Assembly (NCBI GenBank): GCA_029782365.1
Contig: JAKOUW010000016.1
Location: 62,001-126,000 of the forward strand
Origin: Chloroflexota bacterium
Lineage (GTDB): Bacteria; Chloroflexota; Anaerolineae; Anaerolineales; UBA4823
Direction of reading: 5' to 3'
DNA: 64,000 nucleotides
Shown here: positions 35,867-46,033 of the stretch, one piece after another
How positions within the stretch are numbered: the first letter of the stretch is position 1
How the letters are laid out: each line of letters begins with the position of its first letter
Position numbers and translations under genes: made by a program
The notes under the pieces: model-generated
What the model was told of the DNA's origin: nothing
What the model saw: only the letters and a program-made list of their open reading frames with translations
The model's database searches: none

Positions 35867-35982
35867 ACTTCACCTTGTTGCCACTTGGAACTCAACTCAA
35901 GCCAATCGTTCGTTTATCTTTATGCTAACTTTACCAAAACCTCCGCTTCACTGCATCCTCCAACAGGATTAATCAAAGGATT

Positions 35983-36015
35983 AAAAAAAGCCCGGCTTGC
36001 CTGGTACGCCGGGCT
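35983..36015 (-). terminator. intrinsic terminator of the response-regulator gene
   Basis: AGCCCGGC (35989-35996) pairs with GCCGGGCT (36008-36015); on the minus strand the hairpin is followed by TTTTTTT. It ends transcription of the kinase/regulator pair. Confidence 0.85.
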
Positions 36016-36042
36016 TCTGTAAACGAAGTAGTAGTACTCAGA

Positions 36043-36672
36043 TCAAACTATTTTCTGTTCAATCGCCAATTTGACTGCCTCGATGCGGCTGTTTACACCC
36101 AGCTTTTGATAGATATTGGAAATGTGAAACTTGACTGTCCCCAGGCTGACCACCAGTTCCTGGGCAATCTCATTATTATTCATCCCGGCAACCATACAGC
36201 GCAGCACGTCTCGTTCACGTTCGGTTAATTCATTCCCCGGCATATGCGTTTGGGTAGCAGACTTCGCCAATTCCTGTGCCGCTTCCGGGGAGAGGGTCAT
36301 GCGCCCGGCATGCGCAAAGCGGATCGCGTTGGCCAGCTCGGCAGCGGAGACATTTTTCTGCAAATAACTGGCCGCGCCAGCCTGCAGCGCCCCCTGGATC
36401 ATGCTCAATTCAGCAAAACTGGTCAGCGCAATTATTTTTATCTGCGGAAATTTTTGATGGATTTCACGGGTAGCAGTGATGCCATCTTTGACAGGCATCA
36501 TTAAATCCATCAAAATCACATCCGGCCGGTGTAAACTTGCCAGTTCCACGGCTGCCTGGCCGTCAGAGGCCTCAGCCACCAATTCCATATCCCTGTTGAC
36601 GAGCAAGAACTTACTCAAACCACTGCGAACAACAGCATGATCATCCACCAACATAATGCGGATCGTTTCCAT
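36043..36672 (-). CDS. NarL/LuxR family response regulator
   Basis: A 209-aa two-domain regulator. Receiver at 1-125 with Asp56 (DVILMDLMMPVKDG) and Lys in YLQKNV; LuxR-type helix-turn-helix at ~145-205 (LTERERDVLRCMVAGMNNNEIAQELVVS, then TVKFHISNIYQKLGV). It lies 24 bp downstream of the kinase gene on the same strand and is its obvious partner. DNA target unknown; the block upstream of 38470 and the dyad at 41459-41480 are candidates. Confidence 0.93.
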   Translation of the reverse strand: METIRIMLVDDHAVVRSGLSKFLLVNRDMELVAEASDGQAAVELASLHRPDVILMDLMMPVKDGITATREIHQKFPQIKIIALTSFAELSMIQGALQAGAASYLQKNVSAAELANAIRFAHAGRMTLSPEAAQELAKSATQTHMPGNELTERERDVLRCMVAGMNNNEIAQELVVSLGTVKFHISNIYQKLGVNSRIEAVKLAIEQKIV

Positions 36673-36696
36673 GATTAGCCTCGTGTAGAAAACAGG

Positions 36697-38301
36697 TCAG
36701 GTTTGGCTCAGCTCATTTTCATCCCAATCCACGCTCACTTTGGTGCCCTGGCCAGGCTGGCTGGCAATATTCAAGTAAGCGTGGATCGACTCGGCGCGTT
36801 CGCGCATGATGCGCATACCCAGGCTGGTCGGCTTGATGGCTGCCGGATCGAAGCCAACGCCATTATCTTCGATCTCCATGTGAACTTTGCAGCATTCCAG
36901 GCGGACCTGGATTCTCACCTGGGTGGCACGCGCATATTTCACCGCATTATTGAGGCTTTCCTGCGCAATGCGGTAAAAAACGATTTTAATCTCTGCAGGC
37001 AGCTCATATTCGCCGTCGACGGTCACCTCGACAGGCAGCCGGGCGCGCCCAATGACTGCATCACTGAGCTGTTTCAACAGATCAGGAAAACGCGCCTGTG
37101 TGAGCGCCACCGGGCGCAGCTCAAGCAGCAGCGTGCGCATCTCGGCCAGGGCGCCGCGGGTAAGCTGGCGCAGCTCTTCGGTGGATTTGCGCGCCTCACC
37201 CGGATCGATTTGCCACAATTCAGGAAGGACTTCGGCGATCAGGCTGGCTGAAAAGAGCGTTTGCGTCACTGCGTCGTGCAAATCGCGCGCCAGGCGGGTG
37301 CGCTCAGCCAGGATCGCCTCTTCAGCCGCCTTTGCAGCCAGCGCCTCCTCCGCCTTTTGACGCTGATCGATCTCAGCTACCAGGCGCAGGTTGGCTTCTT
37401 TCAATTCACTGGTGCGCTCTTCGACGCGCTGCTCGAGGGTGCGTCGGTATTCGATTTCCTGGGCAGCCAATTTTTCCGAGGCGTGCATTTGCTCATCGAT
37501 ATCTGCGATCATCACCACAATATACGCTGGTTTCCCGTCCGGGGCTCGCACCGATGAAATCCTCTGCCTGACCCAATACACTTCACCATTCTTACGTATG
37601 AAACGGCTTTCGATTTGAAACGCATCTCGTCTACCTTCAACCAATTCGCGCATCGGTTCGATCGCTGCTGGACGATCGTCTGGATGGCTGAGATCCAGGC
37701 CGGTCATATTCAAGAGCTCTTGCTCTGAATACCCCGTCATTTTCAGAATCGCCGGGTTAACCGCCAGTGGACGGCTGTCCAACCCGACCAGGGCAATTCC
37801 CAACGCGGTATTTTCGAATATCGTACGGAAGCGCATCTCGGACTGCTGCAGCTCGGCAGAGGCTTTCTTTTGCGCATCGATATCGATCAACATGCCGACA
37901 ATATAAAGCGGCAGACCATCTGCGCCGTGCACGACAGACATGGTCACATGCGCCCAAAACACCTCACCATTCTTGCGCATATAACGCCGCTCACCCCAAA
38001 ACGACTCGGATTTTCCCGATATAAGATTGGTGAACTGCTGGGTCGAAGCGTCATAATCTCCAGGATAGGTGACGACAACCGGCGTTTTTCCGATCAGCTC
38101 TTCTCGCGGCATGCCAAACATGCGGCAGAGCGCCGGGTTGGCATCGATCAGCTTGCGGTCAAGGGTCATCATTCCAATCCCTACCGCGGCTGTATCGAAC
38201 ATGACGCGGAAGCGAGCTTCGGACTGTTCGAAACGTTCCTTATCCTGGTTAGCAAAATCGATTTCTTGCCTCACCTTGCTGTCCATAACCGCTTTTTTCA
38301 T
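36697..38301 (-). CDS. double-PAS NarL-type sensor histidine kinase
   Basis: A 534-aa soluble kinase with no membrane segment. Two PAS domains (~27-150 and ~153-275) are each followed by PAC-type strands (RKNGEVFWAHV; RKNGEVYWVRQ), then a coiled coil (~275-335), the HisKA_3 dimerisation domain with the phospho-acceptor His342 in ARDLHDAVTQTL, and the HATPase with EDNGVGFDP. PAS domains probably sense a cytoplasmic signal such as redox state or a small molecule. It phosphorylates the downstream regulator. Divergent from the MalT-like gene at 38470. Confidence 0.92.
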   Translation of the reverse strand: MKKAVMDSKVRQEIDFANQDKERFEQSEARFRVMFDTAAVGIGMMTLDRKLIDANPALCRMFGMPREELIGKTPVVVTYPGDYDASTQQFTNLISGKSESFWGERRYMRKNGEVFWAHVTMSVVHGADGLPLYIVGMLIDIDAQKKASAELQQSEMRFRTIFENTALGIALVGLDSRPLAVNPAILKMTGYSEQELLNMTGLDLSHPDDRPAAIEPMRELVEGRRDAFQIESRFIRKNGEVYWVRQRISSVRAPDGKPAYIVVMIADIDEQMHASEKLAAQEIEYRRTLEQRVEERTSELKEANLRLVAEIDQRQKAEEALAAKAAEEAILAERTRLARDLHDAVTQTLFSASLIAEVLPELWQIDPGEARKSTEELRQLTRGALAEMRTLLLELRPVALTQARFPDLLKQLSDAVIGRARLPVEVTVDGEYELPAEIKIVFYRIAQESLNNAVKYARATQVRIQVRLECCKVHMEIEDNGVGFDPAAIKPTSLGMRIMRERAESIHAYLNIASQPGQGTKVSVDWDENELSQT

Positions 38302-38469
38302 ATAATTGGATTCTACCGTAATTTGAAACTACCAGTTGAAGTTTTCCGAACATAAGGCCAATATTCAGGCGCGTCTGGGTAATTCATCCTTGTCCATCAA
38401 AACACTATTTTCCAAATCATATATAATGAATATACTGTTTTTCCAGAATTCTGTTGTCAAAATTCATCC

Positions 38470-41277
38470 ATGACTTACCAGGTCTTATCCACCAAGCTGT
38501 ACACCCCGCCGATCCAGCCAACGCTTGTCGAGCGCCTGGAGTTAATTCAGCGCCTGGAAAACGGTTACCGGAGCGGTAAACGCGTCACCCTGGTTTCAGC
38601 CCCGGCGGGTTTTGGGAAAACCACCGTCATCCGTGAATGGTTGGCGGCCAAAAAAACGATTAAATCATATGGCTGGGTTTCATTGGATGACGGTGACAAT
38701 GACCCGGTGCGTTTCCTGATCTATTTGACCTCTGCCATCCAAAAAGTCAACGCACAAATTGGCCAGTCTGTCCTGGCTTCTTTGCAATCCTCGCAGCTCC
38801 GTCCATTGGTTGGGTTGGTCGAATCCCTGATCAACGAAATCTCATTTGAGACTGAAACCTTTTGGATCGTCCTGGATGATTATCATCTGATCAAAAATGC
38901 GGAAGTCCATGCTTTGATACAGCTTTTGTTGAAACAACAGCCGGATCCACTGCATTTGGTGATCATCACACGCGAAGATCCGCCTCTTCCCTTACCCAGG
39001 ATGCGCGTCGAAGGCAGGCTCACAGAGATCCGCGAACGCGATCTCCGCTTCACATTGGCAGAGGCGCAAGCTTTCCTGGTGAATACGATGGGATTGGCAT
39101 TGTCAGCGGATGATGTTGGCAAACTGGAAGAACGCACCGAAGGCTGGGCAGCCGGGATGCAGCTGGCGGCTTTGGCTCTGGACGAATTACCCAATGAAAG
39201 CGAGCGGCATGCGTTCATCGATGCATTTACTGGAAACAACCGCCTGATTTTCGATTACCTGATCAGTGAAGTGCTGCAACGTCAGGGCGAGACAACCCGC
39301 CTTTTTCTGCTGCGCACCTCAATCCTGGAGCGCTTTTGTGCTGACCTGTGTGATCGAGTTGTGTTTGATGGAGAAACCGGCAGCAGCCAGCCGATCCTGG
39401 AGGGTCTTGAAAAGTCGAACATGTTCCTGGTGCCATTGGACAACCAACGCACCTGGTATCGCTACCACCATCTTTTCAGCGAAATGCTGCATCATTCCCT
39501 CCAGCATGCTTCCCCCAGCCAAATCCCAACGTTGCATCAAAAAGCCAGCCAATGGTTCGAAGAGAACGGCTTTATTCCCGAAGCAGTCAAACATGCCCTG
39601 ACGGGCAAAGACTGGGGGTATGTCAACGGTCTTTTGGACCGCTATGCCTTGCCGATCATATTCCCCGGTTACGGCAGGTTGGTGATCGACTGGTGCCGCC
39701 AGATTCCCAGGTCATACCTGGAAAATGCGCCAGACATCTGCATCCATTATGCCTGGGCGCTGGTGCTGACCTTCCGGGATGATTACATGGAGATGGTGGA
39801 AGAATATTTACAACTGGCTGAAAGGGCCCTTCAAAGGAATGACCTGCCGTCTTTCGCGCCCGTGGGTGAGGGCCGCGCCAGCGTGCCGTTCCGAGATTGG
39901 GTTGTCGGCCATATCTGTGTGATTCGCAGCCAGGTTATGCTGGGTCATCTGTTCAAAAACATTGATCCACAAGAATTGATCTCTCTCAGCCAGAAAGGCC
40001 TGGAGGAGCTGCCAGAGACAGAATTGACGACTCGCTCCATCTGCCGGATCAATCTTGGCCACGCTCAAACGATGCAAAATAATCCAATCCAGGCCGTTCA
40101 GGCGTTTGTAGACGCCTTGCCTTCCATGCTGGAAGGCAGAAATTTCCTGGGAGCGGTGGCAGCCACTTTTTACATGTCCCGGATAGCATTCTACATGCAA
40201 GATGTCGACCGCGGCGAAGAGGTCTGCCAGCATTGGAGAAAAATCTTTGCGGAAATGGCCGATCCGTCCAGCCACGGCAGCCAACCAGTGGCTGAAATCC
40301 CGGCTGCGCGCGGCCTGGATATTGTCCAGGGAATGATTCTTCTTGAGCGAAACAAGGTTGACGATGCTGAACGCCTTTTCGTTCAATCGTTGGATATGTT
40401 GGGCTGGGGCTCATGGATGGAACTGCACGGTTTCATCGAATTGGCATGGCTGCGCTTCCGGCGCGGGAATACCGCCGGGGCGCAGGAGACACTGCATCGT
40501 ATGACTCGGCTTGGCCCTCAGCATGTCGCATGCGCTGAGGCGCTGCAGATGATCTTTGATTTGAAAAAAGCTCCTGATGATCCACAGCTTCGTTCCAATG
40601 CAGAAGCCTGGGCCAAAGCTCATTTCCCTGATCCCGGCATCCCCCTCTCCCTTGGGATCGGGCCTTACCACCGCGATACCGAATATATCTGCAATTTAAC
40701 CTGGTCGCGCGTGCAATTTGCACTCGGGCATTTCAAAGAGGCTGCGCTCTTTGTGCGCCCTGCCCTGGAACTTGCCCGGGAACGTGGGCTGCTATTCCGG
40801 ATAGCTGAACTATCCATTTTGCAGGCCCTGATCGATGACCGGATTGGCAGCCTTACGGCTGCCCTGAGTGCATTGGAAGCAGCGCTCGAGATTTCAGAAA
40901 AGTGTGGCTATACCCGGTTTTTTGACGATGGCCCAGCCCTTGATCGTCTCCTGAGACAGACGGTCGAAAAGAATATTCACGCCCAATTCGCCAGGCAGCT
41001 CTTGAAATCGTTCAACCGCCAGTCAGTTGTCGAGAAAACAGCGCCACCAGCCCATCCAACGCAAAGGGCGGGATCTGAACTGGTGGCGCTGTTAAGTGAG
41101 CGCGAACTGGAAGTCTTGAAGTTGCTGGCGGAAAGCCTAGCGCCCGCCGATGTTGCCAGAAGGCTCTTTCTTTCCCCTTATACTCTCAAAGCTCATACGC
41201 AAAATATTTATTCCAAGCTGGATGTGCACAGCCGGATTGAAGCGGTTAACAAAGCCCGTGAAATGGGATTGATTTAA
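38470..41277 (+). CDS. MalT-like LuxR family STAND regulator
   Basis: A 935-aa signal-transduction ATPase. Walker A is APAGFGKTT (44-52), Walker B lies in TFWIVLDDYHLI (~135-146), then the winged-helix and sensor region, a long helical TPR-like domain (~400-850) and a C-terminal LuxR helix-turn-helix (LSERELEVLKLLAESLAPADVARRLF, then SKLDVHSRIEAVNKA). MalT-type proteins bind an inducer in the TPR domain, oligomerise with ATP and activate promoters. It is the last gene before the envelope-transport block at 41523, which it may activate. Confidence 0.92.
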   Translation: MTYQVLSTKLYTPPIQPTLVERLELIQRLENGYRSGKRVTLVSAPAGFGKTTVIREWLAAKKTIKSYGWVSLDDGDNDPVRFLIYLTSAIQKVNAQIGQSVLASLQSSQLRPLVGLVESLINEISFETETFWIVLDDYHLIKNAEVHALIQLLLKQQPDPLHLVIITREDPPLPLPRMRVEGRLTEIRERDLRFTLAEAQAFLVNTMGLALSADDVGKLEERTEGWAAGMQLAALALDELPNESERHAFIDAFTGNNRLIFDYLISEVLQRQGETTRLFLLRTSILERFCADLCDRVVFDGETGSSQPILEGLEKSNMFLVPLDNQRTWYRYHHLFSEMLHHSLQHASPSQIPTLHQKASQWFEENGFIPEAVKHALTGKDWGYVNGLLDRYALPIIFPGYGRLVIDWCRQIPRSYLENAPDICIHYAWALVLTFRDDYMEMVEEYLQLAERALQRNDLPSFAPVGEGRASVPFRDWVVGHICVIRSQVMLGHLFKNIDPQELISLSQKGLEELPETELTTRSICRINLGHAQTMQNNPIQAVQAFVDALPSMLEGRNFLGAVAATFYMSRIAFYMQDVDRGEEVCQHWRKIFAEMADPSSHGSQPVAEIPAARGLDIVQGMILLERNKVDDAERLFVQSLDMLGWGSWMELHGFIELAWLRFRRGNTAGAQETLHRMTRLGPQHVACAEALQMIFDLKKAPDDPQLRSNAEAWAKAHFPDPGIPLSLGIGPYHRDTEYICNLTWSRVQFALGHFKEAALFVRPALELARERGLLFRIAELSILQALIDDRIGSLTAALSALEAALEISEKCGYTRFFDDGPALDRLLRQTVEKNIHAQFARQLLKSFNRQSVVEKTAPPAHPTQRAGSELVALLSERELEVLKLLAESLAPADVARRLFLSPYTLKAHTQNIYSKLDVHSRIEAVNKAREMGLI

Positions 41278-41458
41278 TCTCTCACCAGCGCTTAGAAATG
41301 ATCCCTAAAAGAAAAGACTGAAAGGGCAATTTTGCTTGGCTGGGGTGATTGACAAACCGCCAGGCTGTCCACTCAGACAGGTCAAAACCATCCAGTCAAC
41401 TGCTCGAAATCCTGGCTAGTGGATAGTGATTCTCATCAGGATAGGGAATAGACTCCAA

Positions 41459-41480
41459 TTGAACAATAATATTTGTTCAA
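41459..41480. promoter_or_regulatory. 22-bp dyad upstream of the lipoprotein/ABC block
   Basis: Perfect 8-bp arms TTGAACAA (41459-41466) and TTGTTCAA (41473-41480) around TAATAT, 43 bp upstream of the lipoprotein ATG. Typical of a dimeric regulator site. The 245 bp between 41278 and 41522 holds no gene. Confidence 0.6.
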
Positions 41481-41522
41481 TATTTCTCATGGGTGAAACA
41501 CACCCTCACCAGGAGTCGACCT

Positions 41523-42359
41523 ATGTCCACCAACAAGCAATTCACCTTCCAGATTGTAATAATCTTGGCCTACCTGCTGCTCACTGCCTGTTCGCCAGCA
41601 ACGATTGTCCCCACCCAGCCTTTTCCGACCGCAACCTCAGCACCGACCGCTGTCCCCACTGCGACAACGACTCCGGTAAACACCGCAGTCCCTACCACGA
41701 GCGCCCCACTCCAGCTTTCTTTGAATACCGGCAGCCTGGCCTCGGCGTACACAACCGAGACGGTCGCAGCCGTTTCAGCCAATGAAAATGCTGCCTATTG
41801 GGAAGTGCTGCCCGAATACAACCGATTTACTTTACAAGATTATCCGGTCTCTTCGAACTTTGTACAACCCCAAATTTTTATCTACCCACTGGGCGAACTC
41901 GGCCGGGTCAACGCCGGCGCGGGGAAGGTTGTGACTGACCTGCAAACTCTGCTGGAAGTGCCGCAGGAGATTACAACGATGCCCTATCTTCCGCTCACTG
42001 GCGATATGCAAATGATGCATGCGCACATCCAATACCTGGATTTTATGAATGGCAAGGGCCTGCGCTACCTGACCCAGTACGGCAACGGCATATCGCCAAT
42101 CAACAATGCGAGCTTGATTTATACCTATCAGGGCATCACCAACGATGGAAGATTCTATGTGGCTGTGGTGCTGCCCGTCCATCATCCCAGCCTGCCTGCG
42201 GATGCTCAAATTACCGGAAATGAGCCGCCCGATTTCCTGAGCAACTACCCTGGCTACCGGGCAAGCGTCGGTAAAGCTCTCAATGCTCAAGCCGCGAGCA
42301 CTTTTGCACCCGACCTTACTCAATTGGATGCCATGATGAGCTCGATTGAGGTCAAGTAA
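41523..42359 (+). CDS. putative surface lipoprotein
   Basis: A 278-aa lipoprotein with signal peptide ending in LLTAC (Cys23), then a Pro/Thr/Ala linker to ~60 and a mature domain with no recognised family. The mature part is rich in aromatic and Asn/Gly residues and has no Cys, reminiscent of beta-sandwich solute or surface proteins. The ATG at 41523 follows GGAG with eight-base spacing; an ATG 30 bases earlier is less likely. It is the first gene of the block with two FtsX-type exporters and may be their periplasmic or surface partner. Confidence 0.75.
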   Translation: MSTNKQFTFQIVIILAYLLLTACSPATIVPTQPFPTATSAPTAVPTATTTPVNTAVPTTSAPLQLSLNTGSLASAYTTETVAAVSANENAAYWEVLPEYNRFTLQDYPVSSNFVQPQIFIYPLGELGRVNAGAGKVVTDLQTLLEVPQEITTMPYLPLTGDMQMMHAHIQYLDFMNGKGLRYLTQYGNGISPINNASLIYTYQGITNDGRFYVAVVLPVHHPSLPADAQITGNEPPDFLSNYPGYRASVGKALNAQAASTFAPDLTQLDAMMSSIEVK

Positions 42360-42429
42360 TTGTTGAGTCCGAAGTCTTTTCATCATTGATTGAAATAAGA
42401 ACCGAGCGAGAGAAAACCAGGAGAGCGAG

Positions 42430-43566
42430 ATGATCCAAACAATTAACCAACAAAAAATTCCCTCGAATGGGAACAACCGCTTGATCAAGCTGGAACAGGT
42501 AGTGAAAGTGTTCCAATCTGCGGCTGGCGAGTACCGGGCGCTGAAGGGCATCGACATCGAAATCAACCGCGGCGAATTTGTCGCCATCATTGGTCGTTCG
42601 GGAAGCGGAAAATCCACTTTGATCAATATGATCACCGGCATCGATCGCCCCACCTCAGGAGAAGTATTGGTTGGCAGTACTGCTGTCCACAATTTGAACG
42701 AGAACCAGATGGCGCGCTGGCGGGGGCGCAACCTGGGGATTGTTTTCCAATTTTTCCAACTGCTGCCCAACCTGTCCGTCTTGGACAATGTGCGCCTGCC
42801 GATGGATCTCTGCCGCGCCTTCCCAAGCCGCGAACGCCGAAACCGGGCGATGAAACTGCTTGAACTGGTAGATATGAACGACCATGCCCATAAGCTGCCA
42901 TCTTCTCTTTCTGGAGGGCAGCAGCAGCGTGTGGCAATCGCCCGCGCCCTGGCAAACGATCCGCCTGTTCTCATCGCCGACGAACCAACCGGTAACCTCG
43001 ATTCGAAAACCGCCGACTCTGTTTTCAAGCTGTTTGAGCGCCTGACATCCGAAGGCAAGACTATTGTCATGGTTACACATGACAGCAGCCTGGCCCGCCG
43101 AGTGGGGCGCACCATCTTGATTGCAGACGGCGAAGTGGTGAACGAATACGTTGTCCGGGCGCTGCCCATCCTCTCTCCGTCGCTCATGCTTGAGGTGAGT
43201 CACAAGGCCAGGCCAGTTTATTTTGCGCCAGGAGAGACCATCATTCGAAAAGATTCACCATCACAAATGTTTTATATTATTACCTCCGGAACGGCAGAAG
43301 TTACTCTGAGCCGCCCGAACGGCACCGATGTGGTGGCAAACCGCATGGTCCCTGGACAGTACTTTGGTGAGATTTCTTTGTTCACCAGCCGCAAGACGGT
43401 GGCTGCCGTGCGCGCCATTCCGGAAGCTCCCCTCGAAGCACTCGCCGTCGATCAGTCTATGTTCCGGAGACTCCTGGACGAATCACCCGATTTTCGTACG
43501 GTCATACAGAGTGTGGTCACGACACGGCTTGAACAAAATCGGTCACTCATCGGAGAAAGGGTCTAA
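42430..43566 (+). CDS. MacB/LolD-type ABC ATPase fused to a cyclic-nucleotide-binding-like domain
   Basis: A 378-aa fusion. Residues ~20-240 are a LolD/MacB ATPase: Walker [10 protein letters not shown] (55-63), Q-loop Gln107, LSGGQQQ (160-166), Walker B IADEPT, H-loop MVTHD. Residues ~263-365 are a CAP_ED-like beta-roll with [11 protein letters not shown] (309-318), the phosphate-binding-cassette position. The Arg that contacts the cyclic phosphate in CRP (Arg82) aligns with Thr323, so nucleotide binding may be lost or changed. It pairs with the FtsX permease starting two bases downstream. Known ABC ATPases seldom carry this domain. Confidence 0.87.
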   Translation: MIQTINQQKIPSNGNNRLIKLEQVVKVFQSAAGEYRALKGIDIEINRGEFVAIIGRSGSGKSTLINMITGIDRPTSGEVLVGSTAVHNLNENQMARWRGRNLGIVFQFFQLLPNLSVLDNVRLPMDLCRAFPSRERRNRAMKLLELVDMNDHAHKLPSSLSGGQQQRVAIARALANDPPVLIADEPTGNLDSKTADSVFKLFERLTSEGKTIVMVTHDSSLARRVGRTILIADGEVVNEYVVRALPILSPSLMLEVSHKARPVYFAPGETIIRKDSPSQMFYIITSGTAEVTLSRPNGTDVVANRMVPGQYFGEISLFTSRKTVAAVRAIPEAPLEALAVDQSMFRRLLDESPDFRTVIQSVVTTRLEQNRSLIGERV

Positions 43567-43568
43567 AA

Positions 43569-45953
43569 ATGATTCCTGCCACCTTACAAAAAGTCCTTGC
43601 TGATCTGTGGGGCAACAAGGTGCGCTCCTTTCTGGTTGCGCTCTCGATTGCCGTGGGCGCTTTTGCTGTCGGGATGATCATTTCAAGCATGGTGATCGTG
43701 CGGCACGATATGGTGGCAGATTACCTTGCCATCAACCCACACACTGCCCGTCTGTATACGCAGGATTTTGACGCCTCCATATTGAACAAACTGAGCGGCT
43801 TGCCAGAATTAGAAGCAGTAGGCGCCAGTTACAACATCTGGCTCAAGATCGCAGCCAAAACCGGCAAGCTGAGCCAGATCAATCTAAACAGCCTCACATC
43901 GCTGGGTGCTTTGCAAGTGGACAAGCTTATTCTTGAATCGGGTTCGCCAACCCTGGCGGATGGAGAGATTTATTTAGAGCGACAGGGTGCTGCGGGATTA
44001 GGGTGGAATGTGGGCGATACGGTAAAACTTTCACTTGCCGATGGCACAACTTATGATCTCAAAGTAGCGGGCACCGTCCATGATGTGCTCGCGAATCCAT
44101 ATAATTTCAACGGCTCAACCAGCGGTTTCGTCACTCCTCATACAATGGCCGATCTCGGCGGCTCGGATCAAAATAACTTTATCAACCTGATAACAACCGG
44201 TTCGCATACCGATGCCGCCTATGTACGTCAGATGGCGGAAAAAGCAGCCGAAGTCGTAACTGCCAACGGCGTCACGGTCAATAACGTCAATGTGAATCGG
44301 CCAGGCCAACCGCCAGCGCAGGCTACCCTGGATACGGTCATGGCATTGCTCGGAGCGCTGAGTGTATTGGTGGTTTGCCTGAGCACATTTCTCGTCACCA
44401 ACACAATTTCGGCATTGATAGGACAGCAAATCCGCCAGATAGGCGTGATCAAAGCCCTGGGTGCAACGTTATTGCAGGTAATTGCGATTTATGTTGGCCT
44501 TGTGCTGGCGTTTGGGATGCTGGCGCTGCTGATAGCCATCCCGTTGGGCGCGCTGGCGTCTTTTGTCATGACTCGCTGGCTGATCGGCATGCTGAACGCC
44601 AATCCCTCGCCATTTACTGTTCCGCCGGAGGCTCTGCTGGCTCAGGTGTTCATCGGCCTGGTGGTGCCATTGCTGGGCGCGCTCATCCCGATCATCGGCG
44701 GCGCACGCCGCACGATCCGCCAGGCCATCACCAGCTACGGCCTCGGGGACAGCATAAAGCCTGGACTGCTCGATCGCTTGCTGGAAGCTCTGCCCTGGCT
44801 GCCGCGTCCGTTGATCCTCTCACTGCGTAACACCTTCCGCCGCAAGGCGCGCCTGGCGCTGACGCTGGCTACGCTAGTCTTGGGCGGCGGCATCTTCATC
44901 GCTATGCTGGGCATACGCGAGTCAATGTACGCGGAAATTGAGCAGACTTATCGGTATTTTCAAACTGACGTGAATGCCGTTTTTACACGGAATTATCCGG
45001 CGGTGGATTTGGAAACAGCCGTGAAAGATATTCCCGGTGTGACCGCCTCCGAGGCCTGGACATCCCTGGCAGCCAATATAATGCGTCCCGATGGCAAGAC
45101 AAGCGACCTGGTGGCGTTGTATGTGCCGCCGGATCACACCCAGTTATTGCGAGCTGTGATGATCGAAGGCCGTTGGCTGCAGCCGGGCGAAAGGAATGCC
45201 ATCGTCGTGTCCAACCACTTTATGAAACTTCGCCCCGATGTGAGACTGGGCGACACGCTCCATCTGCGTTGGAATAATCGAGACACTCCTTTCTCTGTGG
45301 TCGGCTTCTTCCGCATGTCTGGCACCTATCCTGCGCCTTTCACGTATATCACATCCTCCGGACTGGAAGCCATTGGCGCAGATTCATCTCGCGCCAACCA
45401 GCTTAAGATCGTGACCGATCTGCACACCGCGGCGCGCCAGGAAGAAGTGTTGAAAGCCGCTGAGAAACGTTTCAATGAACTGGATTACAGCGCGACCTTG
45501 CAGACCGGAAATGAACTGATCACTCAACAGCGGGCCGTGATCAATATCCTGATCTCCGTGTTGATGGTGATGGGCGTCTTGATCGCTGTCGTGGGCGGCC
45601 TGGGTCTGATGGGAACGATGGGTATGAATGTGCTCGAAAGGACGCGCGAGATCGGTGTGCTGCGCTCGATTGGTGCAGAGAACGGTGTGATCTTCCAATT
45701 GATCCTGGTTGAAGGCATGTTGATTGGCCTGATCAGTTGGGGTTTGAGCGCATTGGTGGCCGTGCCGATTACCCAGTTCCTGGACAACAGCCTCGGCCAG
45801 GCGTTGATGACTGTCCCCATCATGTATATTTTCTCGATTCAAGGCCTGTTTATCTGGCTGGGAATCATCCTGGTGCTATCCACCCTGGCCTGCCTGGTGC
45901 CTGCCCGCGGCGCAGTCCGCTTAACAGTGCGAGACGTACTGGCGTATGAGTAG
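43569..45953 (+). CDS. FtsX-like ABC transporter permease
   Basis: A 794-aa permease with two FtsX-type membrane halves. A signal-anchor helix at ~18-42 leads to an extracytoplasmic MacB-like domain (~45-245), then three helices (~258-380), a second anchor (~425-445), a second external domain and a last three-helix set (~655-785) containing TREIGVLRSIGAENGVIF. It matches exporters of the MacB/lipoprotein-release type that work from the periplasm outward. Directly follows its ATPase-fusion gene. Cargo unknown; nearby lipases and a peptidase suggest envelope or peptide substrates. Confidence 0.9.
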   Translation: MIPATLQKVLADLWGNKVRSFLVALSIAVGAFAVGMIISSMVIVRHDMVADYLAINPHTARLYTQDFDASILNKLSGLPELEAVGASYNIWLKIAAKTGKLSQINLNSLTSLGALQVDKLILESGSPTLADGEIYLERQGAAGLGWNVGDTVKLSLADGTTYDLKVAGTVHDVLANPYNFNGSTSGFVTPHTMADLGGSDQNNFINLITTGSHTDAAYVRQMAEKAAEVVTANGVTVNNVNVNRPGQPPAQATLDTVMALLGALSVLVVCLSTFLVTNTISALIGQQIRQIGVIKALGATLLQVIAIYVGLVLAFGMLALLIAIPLGALASFVMTRWLIGMLNANPSPFTVPPEALLAQVFIGLVVPLLGALIPIIGGARRTIRQAITSYGLGDSIKPGLLDRLLEALPWLPRPLILSLRNTFRRKARLALTLATLVLGGGIFIAMLGIRESMYAEIEQTYRYFQTDVNAVFTRNYPAVDLETAVKDIPGVTASEAWTSLAANIMRPDGKTSDLVALYVPPDHTQLLRAVMIEGRWLQPGERNAIVVSNHFMKLRPDVRLGDTLHLRWNNRDTPFSVVGFFRMSGTYPAPFTYITSSGLEAIGADSSRANQLKIVTDLHTAARQEEVLKAAEKRFNELDYSATLQTGNELITQQRAVINILISVLMVMGVLIAVVGGLGLMGTMGMNVLERTREIGVLRSIGAENGVIFQLILVEGMLIGLISWGLSALVAVPITQFLDNSLGQALMTVPIMYIFSIQGLFIWLGIILVLSTLACLVPARGAVRLTVRDVLAYE

Positions 45954-46033
45954 ATGTTTGCCGGCAATTCCTGCATGTACAGCCGTTCGAACCAAGTGCC
46001 TGGCTTTAAATAAGGAAAGGAGAAAGCGTCGAG

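Noticed and set aside
41832..43187. 451-codon minus-strand open frame
   Set aside because: Antisense to the lipoprotein and ABC ATPase genes, which have clear motifs, start signals and ribosome sites.
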